Positions 11,134 through 21,310 of a stretch of 64,000 nucleotides of DNA are shown one piece after another. The stretch spans positions 34,273,997 to 34,337,996 of the forward strand of contig OZ038384.1 of the NCBI GenBank assembly GCA_964036045.1, given 5' to 3'. Source of the stretch: Eutreptiella sp. 'Long Island Sound 2002'. Taxonomy: Eukaryota > Euglenozoa > Euglenophyceae > Eutreptiales > Eutreptiaceae. A model generated the notes under the pieces. That model was not told where the DNA came from and did not search any database. It was given only the letters and a program-made list of their open reading frames with translations. Numbering within the stretch: the first letter of the stretch is position 1; each line of letters begins with the position of its first letter. Both the position numbers and the translations under genes were made by a program.

Positions 11134-11516
11134 GTGTTTTTCACTTGGAGGGAGGTGTTTTTCACTTGGAGAGTGGTTTTTTTCCCTTGGAGAGAGGTGG
11201 TTTTCACTTGGAAAAAGGTGTTTTTCACTTGGAGTGGCGTGGTGTATCACTTGGAGTGGGGGGGGTTTCACTTGGAGAGAGTTGGTTTTCACTTGGGAGG
11301 TGGTTTTTTTCACTTGCAGGAAAGTGTTTTTCAATTAGAGGGAGGGGTTTTTGACTTGGAGGGAGCCCCAAAACTCATGGAAGGGGCTAGTTTTCACTTG
11401 GCGGGAGGTGGTTTTCCACTAGGAGGAGTGTGTTTTTGACTTGGAGAGAGGTGTTTTTTACCTTCGGAGAGGGAATTTTCACTTGGAGCGAGGTGTTTTT
11501 CACTTAGAGCTTAGCA
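11134..11516. repeat. ~21-bp minisatellite (GGTGTTTTTCACTTGGAGGGA type)
   Basis: About 17 imperfect units of 20-24 bases built on TTTTTCACTTGGAG are arrayed head to tail, with one degenerate break around 11365-11385. The open frames through it are by-products of the repeat (FFTWREV-like units) and show no sign of being genes. Confidence 0.85.
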
Positions 11517-11614
11517 AGAATGAACACTAGATGAAGCAGAATGCATTTTTTTTGAGCCGTTGGAACACTTGTATTGCAAAAAGTGGTCGACGGAGCGAGG
11601 CTGGATCTTGGGAA

Positions 11615-11700
11615 GGAGTTGGGCATGCAAGGGTCTCGAACCTGCATCCTTGTGCCCCAGCAACAATTGTCATGGCGCCCTGGACTAGACGACTGTTAGT
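11615..11700 (-). other. Pol III A-box/B-box pair, tRNA-derived (SINE-like) relic
   Basis: On the minus strand an exact B-box GGTTCGAGACC (11632-11642) lies 45 bases after an A-box-like TAGTCCAGGG (11687 downward), the spacing found in tRNA genes. The T-stem and acceptor positions do not pair, so it is not a working tRNA. A tRNA pseudogene or the head of a SINE is the best reading. Confidence 0.3.
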
Positions 11701-11842
11701 GGAATTAGGCCGCCGGCGACTCAGGTCTGCGCTGAGCGATCGCCAGATCGATCTTCCGATGGGTGACGATTTGCCAGATACTGTTATGCGATCGCCAGAT
11801 GAAATCACTAACAACTAAATAACAACCAAAATAATAATAATA

Positions 11843-12709
11843 ATGATAATTAGGGTAATAGCAGCAAAATGTAGAATTTCGGCTGGTATCGGTTGGAGCG
11901 GTTGGGGACCTGCGCGTGTCGCCTGTTCATGCGCAGTCTTCCACAGTCTGCTAAACGCGCAGTCTGCATATCATCACCGATTTCCCCCCCTCACTCACGC
12001 AAATCGAGCGAGCCTTCGGGCTAACATCGGGGCACGTTGGGCAAGTTACCACTGATACAACGAAGCTCTCGGGAAACGGTTGATATCTGGATGCCAATTT
12101 TGGCCCGCTGTGCTGCACCACTTTCCAGGACCGCATGGGGGTCTGGAAAATGGTACCCCGTGCCTTGCCAACCGAATACTACGCTGTTGCACATTCTACA
12201 GGCATACCTCGTACCCCTGGGTGTCAATCGAACCAATCAAAAATAGCTGAACAGCAACTTTCGCCTGATGCATTCTACCTTTCGTCCAGAACTCGCACCA
12301 ACTCTGCCCTGAAGCACAAGTTTTATGGAACTTTGTGGAGCATAGTTTTTTCTCTTTCTGCAGTTACCGATTTATCCTGGGTATGTGAAGTTGCATCCAC
12401 GTAGTTGCTTGTTGTTCTCTGGGTATGCCTCCAGCGGCAACATCGCGTGAGCTGACCGCGCACGCCAGCAACTGCCCACACTTTTCTGCTCTGTAACCGT
12501 TTTGTGTGCGACACTTGTGAGACTGAGAGGAACAGAAAAAAGCAACACCTTGCGACAGTTGACTAACACAACTCCATACACCACGCCCAGGCTGTTCTTG
12601 TTGCACGCTCTCCAGAGTATTTTTAATCGACCTGTCATGTGAGGTCTGTCAAACCACCACCGTTGAAGTTTGCTGACCGGTTGCACCTTTCAGATAGATA
12701 CCGGGTGCA
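11843..12709. other. Upstream region of the IQ gene
   Basis: No ORF of substance. The sequence TTTTTAATCG near 12616 and a pyrimidine stretch ending CTTTCAG near 12692, just before the start codon, are the only notable signals. The latter could be a 3' splice site of a 5'-UTR intron. A promoter cannot be defined from sequence alone. Confidence 0.3.
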
Positions 12710-15700
12710 ATGTCGGATGCATACCTTCAGTTCCAGACGTTTCCTTCCAACGAAGACCAAAAGCAACACCGTGTGTTGCAGGAGGTTGTGCGCGACCCTT
12801 CGTATTTGCAGCACTTTGCCTTGGAGCCTCCACATTCCAAAAAGTGGGACTCGAGGCACCACCTGGGCAAGCTTCCTGGTTATGATGCCATGAACGATCG
12901 ATACTGCAAGTGGGTCAGAAAGAAAAAGCAAGCTGCAAGCGTGGATAAAATTACTCCAAGCATGGAAATGCTTCTTGCTCAACCGGCAGCCACGTTCGGC
13001 GGCATAGCGGCCCATCATCCAAACGCTGCAGCCCCCATGCACCGCTCCTGGCCAGCAAAGCCCAACAACCTGGACGGAGGCCAGTTACCCCCTATCCAGC
13101 ACGGCTGGGGAGTCCCTGGGCAGAGTGCAGCGGATCCGCAACCACCCATACACCCTCGTGGGGTTGACGTGGCTCCAGTGCACCAACTCAGCGCTCTCGC
13201 AGGAGATGAAGGTATTCAGAAGTTCATGACAGCAACTGATTTAAGGAGGCCCAAGGTCAGCCGTTCCAGTCCAGGCGTCCCGGCTCCTGGACAGGGACCC
13301 GTCCCTGCACTGCCACAGCTATTCGCCAAATCGAAACAAACAATTTCAGATTTGTGGGATCGACTGGGAATACCCGAGGTAGACCGGCAGCAGTTTGCAT
13401 CAGTTGCGTTTGCGGAAGTGACCACAGAAAACCTAAAAATGATGAACGACGAAATTCAGCACTTGCTGGACAGGCGCAACGCAAGTGTCCACGTCGAAAA
13501 AAATATTGAAATTCGAGAGGGCTTCTTGTACCTCCTGCAAGAGCTGTCGGACAGGGTTGCCATCGGAACTTTTGACCGTGAGAAAACTCTGAAGGAAGCC
13601 ATGCCTCTGATTACCTCGTTTCGTACAGCTTCGCTGGACGTTGTAGAATCTGTCGTCAAGTGGAGAGAGGTGGTGTCGAATCATCAGGCGGTGTATTTCT
13701 GGAAGGGCACAAGTTATTTGATGAAAATGCAAGAGGACCTGGCATTCATCGCACATTCGAAGATTGCTACCGTTCTAGATTTCAACGTCAAACACAACCC
13801 TTTCCTGTATGCATATCCTTTACGCATTCGTGATCGGACTACAGAGGACACGTCTCCACAAGCCCACAGGGACGAAAGTGGTTTGCACCCAGCACAGGGG
13901 GGCTTAGTACTTCCGCACACCTCTGCTCAGAGATTGAAGTATGAACAGCTGTTGGGCAGCAAACAGGCCGTTGACGGGTATCAGCTATCTGGCCCAAAAG
14001 GGCAGCTTCCCCCCGTGAAGCAGAAACGCGGCGATTGGACCAATGCTGATGTCTTTCAGTCTCGGGTGGTGGCTGGTGAACGTGTTCTGCAGGATGAAGG
14101 AAGGTTGTTGGCCATCAGTGGAAAAAAGAGCTCTCTGTACCGGCATGCAAGTTCACCCTCGACGTTGGAAGACGATGAGGTCCCAGAGGAAATTGAGCGT
14201 GCAGATGTTGAAGAGGAACAAGAGCCGGAAACTGTTCAAGAAGAGGAGTGGCTGACCGGAAACCTGGCAAAGCACAGAGCGCTGGAGCACCGTGCAGCCA
14301 CGAAAATCCAGTCCGCATGGAGAGCGTTTTGCGACAGGCAACTGGTGGGTGCTAAAGCCCTGCAAAAGAAGTCCGCAGTCAAACTTCAAAAACTTGCAAG
14401 AACATATCTGGCCAAGAAGGAGATGAACAAGCGTCTTTGGAGGCATAATGCGGCGCGTCGCATTCAGTCCGTTACGAGAGGAATGCTTGCGCGCTCTTTC
14501 GTTTCGCAGATTCATCTGGAACAAGCTGCCGCCACTAAAATTCAGTCTGCTTGGCGCGGTTATGGAGGCCGACAAATCGCACGATTTGGTTTGGATCGTA
14601 AGCGTGGGGCGACTGACATTCAACGGGTTTGGAGAGGTTATTCTGTCCGTTCGAAACTTGCTGCGTTGGACCGAGCCAAGAATACCAGAGTGGCCACTGA
14701 AATACAGCGAATATGGCGCGGTTATGCAGTGCGCGCACGGCCCGAGTTTAATCCGGACAAAATTAAAGCAACAACCCGAATTCAGGTGTGGTGGAAGGGG
14801 CTGTTGACACGGGAGTATTACGACTGGATGCTGCAGCGCCGGAACGCAGCAGTCCGCATTCAGGCATGGTGGCGGGGAATTTTGGCCCGTGATTACGTTG
14901 ACAGCGTTCGCGACATAAAGCAAGACGACGAATATCGGGTTTTCTTGAAGCATGCTGACAGGAGTGCACTAAAGATCCAAAAGGTGTGGAGAGGCCATTG
15001 CTCACGCAAGGTGACGAGTGGGAAGTTCGCCGGTAGGAAGCAAGAGAACGCAACAGTTTCTATTCAGAAGTTGTATCGAGGATTTGCTGCTCGCCGCGAG
15101 TTGGGACACGTGCAGCAGCTGCAGCAGCAACTTTGGGCTGCAACTAAAATTCAGGCTGTTGTTCGGAAGGCTATTGCAAAATCACGCTTCAGGGAGGCCA
15201 AAGCCACTGTGGACGCGGCCACCGAAATCCAAAGGACAGTCAGAGGACACAAGGCCCGTCAGGGTCTTGCTGAAGGTGGTCACCAATTTTCAATCCCCAA
15301 GTATGAGTGGAACGTTCCGCAAATGGTTGCAAGTGGGCTTGTCACAGGGGAGGCCATTGGTGTTTCCAGGCCTGAGGTCCTGATCGCTGCCACCCAGGAG
15401 GCTGCTGCTATGATGATGCAGAGGTTTTGCAGGTGTGCGCAGACACGACAGAAGGTGAAGCTGGCGCGGGCATCTAGAAGGGAGGTTGGTGACCAAGCTG
15501 CCACAGAAGAACGCCAAGAGGCTGCTGTTTGGATCCAGTGCATGATGCGTCGCTACTTTGCCTGCCAGAAAGTGGCAAAGCTCCAGGAAGAACGAAGTTT
15601 GAAGAAGGAGAGAGACGCGGTTATCGCTTTGGAGGAAAGGGTGTGTCTTTTGGAGCAGCTGTTATGCACTCCTCTACCTGGGGTTTCCGATTTTTCCACC

Positions 15701-18700
15701 ATGGATATGTCTGCAGAGGAACCTTCCCACACCAGCGCGCCGCGTACGACTTTGGAGCTGTCCGAGGCCACCTCGTTGTATGCACTCGAACCAGTAACGG
15801 AAACTTCCGCAGCCACACAACAAGCCCTTTGCTCATCGCTGTCGCTGTTGGTTGACGTTGCAGACCGAAGCTGCGATTCCCAGTTGCCTGGATTGGTTCT
15901 CATGCACAGTGCCGTTCAAGCCGATCGCCTGCCGCATCTTTTTGACTTGATGTGCGCTGGCCAGGGAGGCAACGAGCTTGATGGGCTCAGCGTCCTGAGT
16001 CAGACCGCCGGCATTGACGTGCAAGTAACGTCAGGTCTGACGCCGGCCCTTGGATACCTCCATCTTCTCCTGAAGGCCGCCCCCCACTGCCCTGCCCAGG
16101 TATGGGATGGGCTGCAGGCACTGGGCCACACGGCGGACATTGCCTTGCATGCACTGTCCACTCCGACCCCGGCCTTTGGATTCCTCCAGCTGCTGTCAGA
16201 GGCCGTACCCCACTGCCCTGCCCAGGCATGGGTCGGGCTGCAGGCACTGGAGCTTGCCGGTCCAGGCTATGTCCAAAAATACCTTCCACACCTCGACCTC
16301 CTCCTCGAATCCGTGCTCTTGTGCACTGCACAGCCGTGGGACGGCCTGAATGCATTGGCGAGCGCCGGATCGTCCAACCCAGCAAGCCTGGTCCCCCGAC
16401 CGCCGTTGCAGCACGTTGGGTTCCTTCTGCAAGCGGTGCCCCACTGCCCTCCGCAGGCGTGGCGCGGGATGCAAAAACTGGTTGATGCCGGGTCGCTGTC
16501 CGTCACGCTCCCAGTGGAAGCCAGTTGTGTGCCGCAGGGGCATGAGCCATGCATCTCCGCTGCCGATTCTGTTCTCGAACTGTTGTTCAGTGCTGCCGCA
16601 GCACTGGCTACGGAGGTGCCAGCGCTGGTAGTGTTGCAACACGCCCAGCAACAGTCTGAGGGGCAGGGGAGCGGGACGACCCCCGTCGCAGCACCACAAC
16701 AGGACGCGTCCGGGTACATGGCGTTGGGCAAGTTGTTTGCTTTGGCTGTGTCCATGGGCCTGGGCGGGTTGCAGATGCTGAAGGCCGTGGGCGCGGTTGC
16801 TGTGCCATCTGCCAGGGACCTGCAATTGCGTATCCCGACCCCTGTTGAGCCGCGGCAGGAGACATACCGCCTGCCAGGGCTGCTGGCTCTGGGGCAGGGG
16901 TCACGGGGTCTGGCGATGCTGCAGCGGTCGCCAAAGGCTCGTGTGAAGGTGTCGAAAGGGCCCAAGGGGGAACACAGCCTGCTGCAGTCCTTCCTCACCA
17001 CCGCAGATCCGAGCCTGAAGGCGTTGAAGTCGGTCCGCAGCGCCATGCGCTACCTCAGGGATCACCCCAATCGCCCTGAGGCCGGTCCCGTAGCCTCCCC
17101 GCTGTCGCTCATGCTTGCGTCTGGTGCTCAGGGCCCGGGACTGGCCCTACTGCAGCAGGCCCACATGACCCACATGTCTGTTGAGGCTTTTCCCCAACGT
17201 GAGGGGCCCAGTGGGGATTACCCCATGCTCTCCCTTTTGGTGGGGTCTGTCGGGCGGGACCGACCAGAGGCCTATCCTGGCATCCGCAGCCTAAGGGATA
17301 CTTTTGCGGGGCCGGCCCCAGGGCCGGTGGGCTGCGGGGAACCGTCCGTCGCGGGCGCCAGTTCCGCCCCCTTCCCGTATCTGTCTTCCCTGATTGGCCC
17401 CAGTGCCCACACGTATCCCGGTCTGAGCGCGGTGCTCAAGTCCGCCGGGGGTAGCGATGCCCCTCTGCCCAAGCAGGTCCAGGACCTCTCCCGGTCCGGG
17501 CTGGCGGTGCTGCGGATGGCTGCCCCAGCCTCCCTGCGTGGCTTGGGCCTGCTGGCCCTTCCTACAGACCTGCCACGCGCTGCAGCAGAGGTCGCTACCA
17601 GGCCCCACCCCCCGTACCAAAATTTGTCGTGGTTGATGTACACTGCTGACCTGCACCCACTGGCCCTCCCCGGCCTCAGTGTTCTGCGCCAGTTGCTGCC
17701 CATCCATCCCCCCCCGTCAGTCCCCGAATCTGGTCTAACCTGCCTGATGCATGCGGCAGAAGGTGTGCAGAGGAGCCTCCCCGCACTAGACCTTCTCACT
17801 GCGGCCGCTGCCCGATCATCGCCCTTGCCCACCGTCACCAACGTGGATTTGCTGATCTCGAGTGCTGGTCCAGCAGCTGTTTTGAAGGGGCTGCAAGCGA
17901 TTCGGCACGCCATGTCGGGCCCTGTTGTGGCCGCCACGTCGCCTGTGCAGATGGCACAGCACGTGGCAGCCCCTAGACCAATGCAACTGTTGGAAGTGAT
18001 GTTGGCAGGGCCATGGGCCTGTCTTCAAGGCCTTCGTATTTTGGAGCGTGCATCAGCACATTGTGCCCGCTATGAAGTGAAGGCGCAGGCCCCTGCTGCA
18101 CAAGCTGGCCGTTGGGGTGGCTTCAGGGAAGGGACCACGCACACCGCAACGCATCCCCATTTGGAACACGTCGTACAAATTGCCCAGGCTCTGTCCTTGA
18201 ACGATTGCTGGGGTCTCACTGCACTCCAGAAGTCCTGTGCGGAGCAGATCATAGACCCTTTGGCTGTCGAAGATGGTGCCCCGGCATACAAGGCCTTGTA
18301 TTTCCTCTTCGAGACCACATCGGACCGGACGCTGAGAGGCCTGCAAACGCTGCAAGGCCTGCTCACCAACCCATCGCTGCCCACTGAGACACATCTGGCA
18401 GTGCAGAAGGCGGCGGTGGGCCCTGTGCCTGACCCTTCCTCCCCTGCCTCCCCAGCCAGTGACAGGCTATCTACCCTCCCCGCCGTCATAGCTCTGGCCC
18501 CGAAGGACGTGCCGCTGCCCGGGCTTGGGTTGCTGGCCAAATGTGTGGGCCTCACCCCCTTTGTCATGCTGACAGCGGTCTGGGACATGCTGCCTACGGG
18601 CGCAACCTTCCCGGGGTTCAAGCTGCTGCAGTCTGCTGCCGTTCGTTCCGCCGATCTGTCCACCAGCCCCTTCCCGCATTCCCGGGCCGGTGCTGCAGCG

Positions 18701-21145
18701 GACAGTGTCCTGTTGAACGAGCTGTTCGCGACAGTGGACATTACAGGCCCGGCCTTTGCCCCTTTGAACGCACTGCGCCAGGCTCTGGGGCCATCCCCCG
18801 GCAAGGCCGCACGCTCAAGCCCTCCGTCTCTGGCGATGGCCCCCGGCGGCAAGGCCTATGCAGGTGCCGTGCCCATGCAGGCGCCGGTGCCTCTTGACAG
18901 TCTGGCCCAGTCCGAGTTGAGGACCCTGCAGGAGAACATCGAAGCCAAACGGCAAATCGAGGAGGAGCGGCAGATGGTGGAGCGGGAGGCGGCAGCGCAG
19001 TATGAGCAGCAGCAGAAGCGACGCCGGCAGGACCTCGCGAAGCAGGCGGATGAAAGAAGGCATCGGGCAGCCACGACGATCCAGGCCGATTGGCGGGGCT
19101 GCCAGGGGCGGAGCAGGGCCAGGGAGGCGAAGGGCCAGAAGGAGGTGGCCAGGGCCGAGGCCCAGCACAAGGCGGAGCAGGAGGCCCAGGCACATGCCGT
19201 CGCCGTGATTGAGAACGGGTGGGTGCAGAAAGGCCGCCCGAACATTGAGCACAAGAAGTACCGGGCCGCGCGCACCATCCAGTCATGCCGGCGGTGCTAT
19301 TTGGCACGGCAGCAGGTGCGCTCCCAGCGGCACAACCGCGACGCCAAGCGACGCCTGATGCAGGAGGAGGAGGAGGCGCAGGAGGAGGCCGCCGTCCGGA
19401 TCCAGTGCGCGTCCCGGCAGAAGGCAGCAAGGACCGCGCGAGAGAGCCAAGCTGCCGCTCGGCACCTGAAGGCGTTGGCCCCGAGCGTGGAGACCATTCA
19501 GCGCGCGCGGCGCTCTTACATGGCACGTAGGGAGGCCGGTGAGCTGCGCGCCCACCAGGCAGCACTGGTCAATGCTGAGAAGCTGAAGGACCTGCAGCAG
19601 GAGTCAGCCCTCACCCTGCAGCTCGCCTACAAGTGCCATAAAGCCCAGATTGAGCTGGCCCACCGGGAGTTCCTGGCGCGGCAGCAGCGCAAGGAGGCCA
19701 ACAAGCTGCTGAGCGTGCGGCGCATCCAGTGCACATGGCGCCAGCACGCGGCGCGTTCGGAACTGCAGCGGCGGCGGTCGGCCAAGCGGCAGAAGGTGGA
19801 GGAACAGAAGAGCAAGGAAGTGGAGGAGGAGGAGAGGGAGATGCGCGAGCTGGAGGAGCGCGTGCGCCAGGAGAAGGCGGAGGCATACGAGCGGATGAGG
19901 CACACAGCCGCGGCTGTGGTCCAGCGGGCATACAAGTGCTACAACGCTAGGTTCATGTTGGAGTGGAAGCGGAAGGACAGAGAAGAGGCCCGGCGGTGCC
20001 CCGCGGAGAAGGAGCTACTGGACTTCCATAACGCTGCCGCCTCCAAGATCCAAGGGCAGGTGCGCACCCAGGCCGAGCGGAAGCGGGTGCAGGCGCTGCA
20101 GGCAGAGCGGCGGGCGCACGAGCTTGCGGTGATCAAGCAAGGAACGGCGGAGGCGGCAGCCACCCAGATCCAGTGCGCCTACCGTGCATATTGTGCACGC
20201 TTTGAGATGGCCTGGAGGAGGCGGCGGCAGGGGGGTGCCGGAGAGGGCGAGCCCTTGAATAAGGCCGCGTTCCAACGGGAGATGGAGGCCCTCAGGACGG
20301 AGATGCTGACGCGGAGGAAGGCAGAGCTGGAGCAAGAGGCCGCCGTAAAGATCCAGCTCAGCTGGAGGGTGTACAACGCGAAGTTCGAGGCTGGCTGGCG
20401 CCGGCAGAGAAAGAGGGGGGACGGGCCCAAGGGGAGCGCGAGGGCTCCGTCTGCGGAGCCCGAGAGCACGACTGCGGTCTCCGATGTGACGGCCCAAGAG
20501 GAAGCCTCCGATCAGGCCCTACGAGACAAGGCCGCCGGCCTGATTCAGCGGGTGTACCGTGGGATGGTGGGGCGGAGCCAAGCACGGGCCCTCTGGCAGC
20601 AGAGTACCCAGCAAGAGGAGGAGGACGACGCCATCGAGCAGGCGCTTGCAGCCGCGCAGATCCAAAGGGTGTTCCGGGGCATGGCGGCGAGGGCGGCCCT
20701 GGCCTCTGTGCAGCGGCCTTCCGATACGGAGGTGCTGCTGAGGAACGAGGCAGCATTGGAGGTGCAGAGGGTGTTCCGGGGAAGCCGGGGGCGGCGGGAG
20801 GCTGAGAGGAGGCGGGACCAGAGGTCAAGCAACGAGGCGGCCCTGGAGATCCAGAGGGTGTTCAGGGGGAGCCAGGCCCGGCTGGAGGCCGCAGATCTGC
20901 GGAGGGAGCAGCACTCGGCGGATGCCGCCGTGGCCATCCAAAGGGTGTATCGAGGCAGCCAGGGGCGGCGCGAGGCGGAGGGGGTCCGCAGTCAGGGTAC
21001 TGAAGAGGTGGCAGAGAGGCGGGAGGAGGGAGCTGGAGGTTTGCTGGAAGCAGCGAGTGGGCCACGTGAGGAGGCACCGACCGCAGATACTGAGCCGCTC
21101 CCCGTCCAGAATGTGTTGGGGGCGGAGAGGAGAGAGGAGCCCTGA
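12710..21145 (+). CDS. Giant IQ-motif protein (2811 aa), two calmodulin-binding arrays around a novel leucine-rich repeat region
   Basis: A single uninterrupted frame of 2811 codons, ATG at 12710 to TGA at 21143. Residues 1-520 lack a clear domain; LWDRLGIPEVDR near 210 recalls MAP65/PRC1-type spacer sequence, weakly. Residues ~525-950 hold about 14 IQ motifs (ATKIQSAWRGYGGR, ATEIQRIWRGYAVR). A short coiled coil follows (~955-990). Residues ~1040-2045 are an unrecognised repeat region with recurring WxGLQAL and PGLxxL motifs. Residues ~2060-2760 form a charged, coiled-coil-rich part with about 15 further IQ motifs (AALEIQRVFRGSQAR); the tail is acidic. IQ motifs bind calmodulin or related EF-hand proteins and stiffen helical rods; ASPM-like and flagellar or centrosomal proteins use such arrays, so a cytoskeletal scaffold is likely, though the protein is unlike ASPM because no calponin-homology domain is visible. 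Absence of introns over 8.4 kb is notable. GC rises visibly from about 16000 onward. Confidence 0.9.
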   Translation: MSDAYLQFQTFPSNEDQKQHRVLQEVVRDPSYLQHFALEPPHSKKWDSRHHLGKLPGYDAMNDRYCKWVRKKKQAASVDKITPSMEMLLAQPAATFGGIAAHHPNAAAPMHRSWPAKPNNLDGGQLPPIQHGWGVPGQSAADPQPPIHPRGVDVAPVHQLSALAGDEGIQKFMTATDLRRPKVSRSSPGVPAPGQGPVPALPQLFAKSKQTISDLWDRLGIPEVDRQQFASVAFAEVTTENLKMMNDEIQHLLDRRNASVHVEKNIEIREGFLYLLQELSDRVAIGTFDREKTLKEAMPLITSFRTASLDVVESVVKWREVVSNHQAVYFWKGTSYLMKMQEDLAFIAHSKIATVLDFNVKHNPFLYAYPLRIRDRTTEDTSPQAHRDESGLHPAQGGLVLPHTSAQRLKYEQLLGSKQAVDGYQLSGPKGQLPPVKQKRGDWTNADVFQSRVVAGERVLQDEGRLLAISGKKSSLYRHASSPSTLEDDEVPEEIERADVEEEQEPETVQEEEWLTGNLAKHRALEHRAATKIQSAWRAFCDRQLVGAKALQKKSAVKLQKLARTYLAKKEMNKRLWRHNAARRIQSVTRGMLARSFVSQIHLEQAAATKIQSAWRGYGGRQIARFGLDRKRGATDIQRVWRGYSVRSKLAALDRAKNTRVATEIQRIWRGYAVRARPEFNPDKIKATTRIQVWWKGLLTREYYDWMLQRRNAAVRIQAWWRGILARDYVDSVRDIKQDDEYRVFLKHADRSALKIQKVWRGHCSRKVTSGKFAGRKQENATVSIQKLYRGFAARRELGHVQQLQQQLWAATKIQAVVRKAIAKSRFREAKATVDAATEIQRTVRGHKARQGLAEGGHQFSIPKYEWNVPQMVASGLVTGEAIGVSRPEVLIAATQEAAAMMMQRFCRCAQTRQKVKLARASRREVGDQAATEERQEAAVWIQCMMRRYFACQKVAKLQEERSLKKERDAVIALEERVCLLEQLLCTPLPGVSDFSTMDMSAEEPSHTSAPRTTLELSEATSLYALEPVTETSAATQQALCSSLSLLVDVADRSCDSQLPGLVLMHSAVQADRLPHLFDLMCAGQGGNELDGLSVLSQTAGIDVQVTSGLTPALGYLHLLLKAAPHCPAQVWDGLQALGHTADIALHALSTPTPAFGFLQLLSEAVPHCPAQAWVGLQALELAGPGYVQKYLPHLDLLLESVLLCTAQPWDGLNALASAGSSNPASLVPRPPLQHVGFLLQAVPHCPPQAWRGMQKLVDAGSLSVTLPVEASCVPQGHEPCISAADSVLELLFSAAAALATEVPALVVLQHAQQQSEGQGSGTTPVAAPQQDASGYMALGKLFALAVSMGLGGLQMLKAVGAVAVPSARDLQLRIPTPVEPRQETYRLPGLLALGQGSRGLAMLQRSPKARVKVSKGPKGEHSLLQSFLTTADPSLKALKSVRSAMRYLRDHPNRPEAGPVASPLSLMLASGAQGPGLALLQQAHMTHMSVEAFPQREGPSGDYPMLSLLVGSVGRDRPEAYPGIRSLRDTFAGPAPGPVGCGEPSVAGASSAPFPYLSSLIGPSAHTYPGLSAVLKSAGGSDAPLPKQVQDLSRSGLAVLRMAAPASLRGLGLLALPTDLPRAAAEVATRPHPPYQNLSWLMYTADLHPLALPGLSVLRQLLPIHPPPSVPESGLTCLMHAAEGVQRSLPALDLLTAAAARSSPLPTVTNVDLLISSAGPAAVLKGLQAIRHAMSGPVVAATSPVQMAQHVAAPRPMQLLEVMLAGPWACLQGLRILERASAHCARYEVKAQAPAAQAGRWGGFREGTTHTATHPHLEHVVQIAQALSLNDCWGLTALQKSCAEQIIDPLAVEDGAPAYKALYFLFETTSDRTLRGLQTLQGLLTNPSLPTETHLAVQKAAVGPVPDPSSPASPASDRLSTLPAVIALAPKDVPLPGLGLLAKCVGLTPFVMLTAVWDMLPTGATFPGFKLLQSAAVRSADLSTSPFPHSRAGAAADSVLLNELFATVDITGPAFAPLNALRQALGPSPGKAARSSPPSLAMAPGGKAYAGAVPMQAPVPLDSLAQSELRTLQENIEAKRQIEEERQMVEREAAAQYEQQQKRRRQDLAKQADERRHRAATTIQADWRGCQGRSRAREAKGQKEVARAEAQHKAEQEAQAHAVAVIENGWVQKGRPNIEHKKYRAARTIQSCRRCYLARQQVRSQRHNRDAKRRLMQEEEEAQEEAAVRIQCASRQKAARTARESQAAARHLKALAPSVETIQRARRSYMARREAGELRAHQAALVNAEKLKDLQQESALTLQLAYKCHKAQIELAHREFLARQQRKEANKLLSVRRIQCTWRQHAARSELQRRRSAKRQKVEEQKSKEVEEEEREMRELEERVRQEKAEAYERMRHTAAAVVQRAYKCYNARFMLEWKRKDREEARRCPAEKELLDFHNAAASKIQGQVRTQAERKRVQALQAERRAHELAVIKQGTAEAAATQIQCAYRAYCARFEMAWRRRRQGGAGEGEPLNKAAFQREMEALRTEMLTRRKAELEQEAAVKIQLSWRVYNAKFEAGWRRQRKRGDGPKGSARAPSAEPESTTAVSDVTAQEEASDQALRDKAAGLIQRVYRGMVGRSQARALWQQSTQQEEEDDAIEQALAAAQIQRVFRGMAARAALASVQRPSDTEVLLRNEAALEVQRVFRGSRGRREAERRRDQRSSNEAALEIQRVFRGSQARLEAADLRREQHSADAAVAIQRVYRGSQGRREAEGVRSQGTEEVAERREEGAGGLLEAASGPREEAPTADTEPLPVQNVLGAERREEP
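15830..18850 (+). repeat. Coding repeat region of the IQ protein (~40-residue units)
   Basis: Four clear units carry PHCPAQVWDGLQAL (residue ~1125), PHCPAQAWVGLQAL (~1166), LLCTAQPWDGLNAL (~1203) and PHCPPQAWRGMQKL (~1243), about 40 residues apart. The DNA phrase CCCCACTGCCCTGCCCAGG recurs with them. More diverged units follow to about residue 2045, recognisable by PGLSVLRQLL, LRGLQTLQGLL, LKGLQAIRHAM, LPGLGLLAKCV and FPGFKLLQSAA. The likely fold is a series of helical hairpins; this is inferred from periodic Leu/Gly. Confidence 0.7.
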
Positions 21146-21305
21146 GACTTCTGCCTCCTGAGTCACCCTCTCATTGGACCTGTCTGGCTCTTGCCCTTGT
21201 CAGCCCTGCCTTGTTGCTGCACTCCTAGCTCCGCTGAATATGCTGCCTCCCTCAGTGGCCAGGGGCCTGGTAGGGGTGCAAGGGTTTGGGAGCTGTTGGC
21301 TTTGC

Positions 21306-21310
21306 TGTAA
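21306..21310 (+). terminator. Candidate TGTAA polyadenylation signal of the IQ gene
   Basis: TGTAA is the usual poly(A) signal in many green algae. This one lies about 160 bases after the stop codon in a C/T-rich region. The assignment depends on the organism being a green alga. Confidence 0.3.

Noticed and set aside
12710-21145. Reassignment of UAG or UAA to glutamine (known in some ulvophyte algae), suggested by the in-frame TAGs of R1-R3
   Set aside because: The Gln-rich 2811-codon IQ gene uses CAG/CAA and contains no in-frame TAG or TAA, which would be improbable if these coded for Gln.
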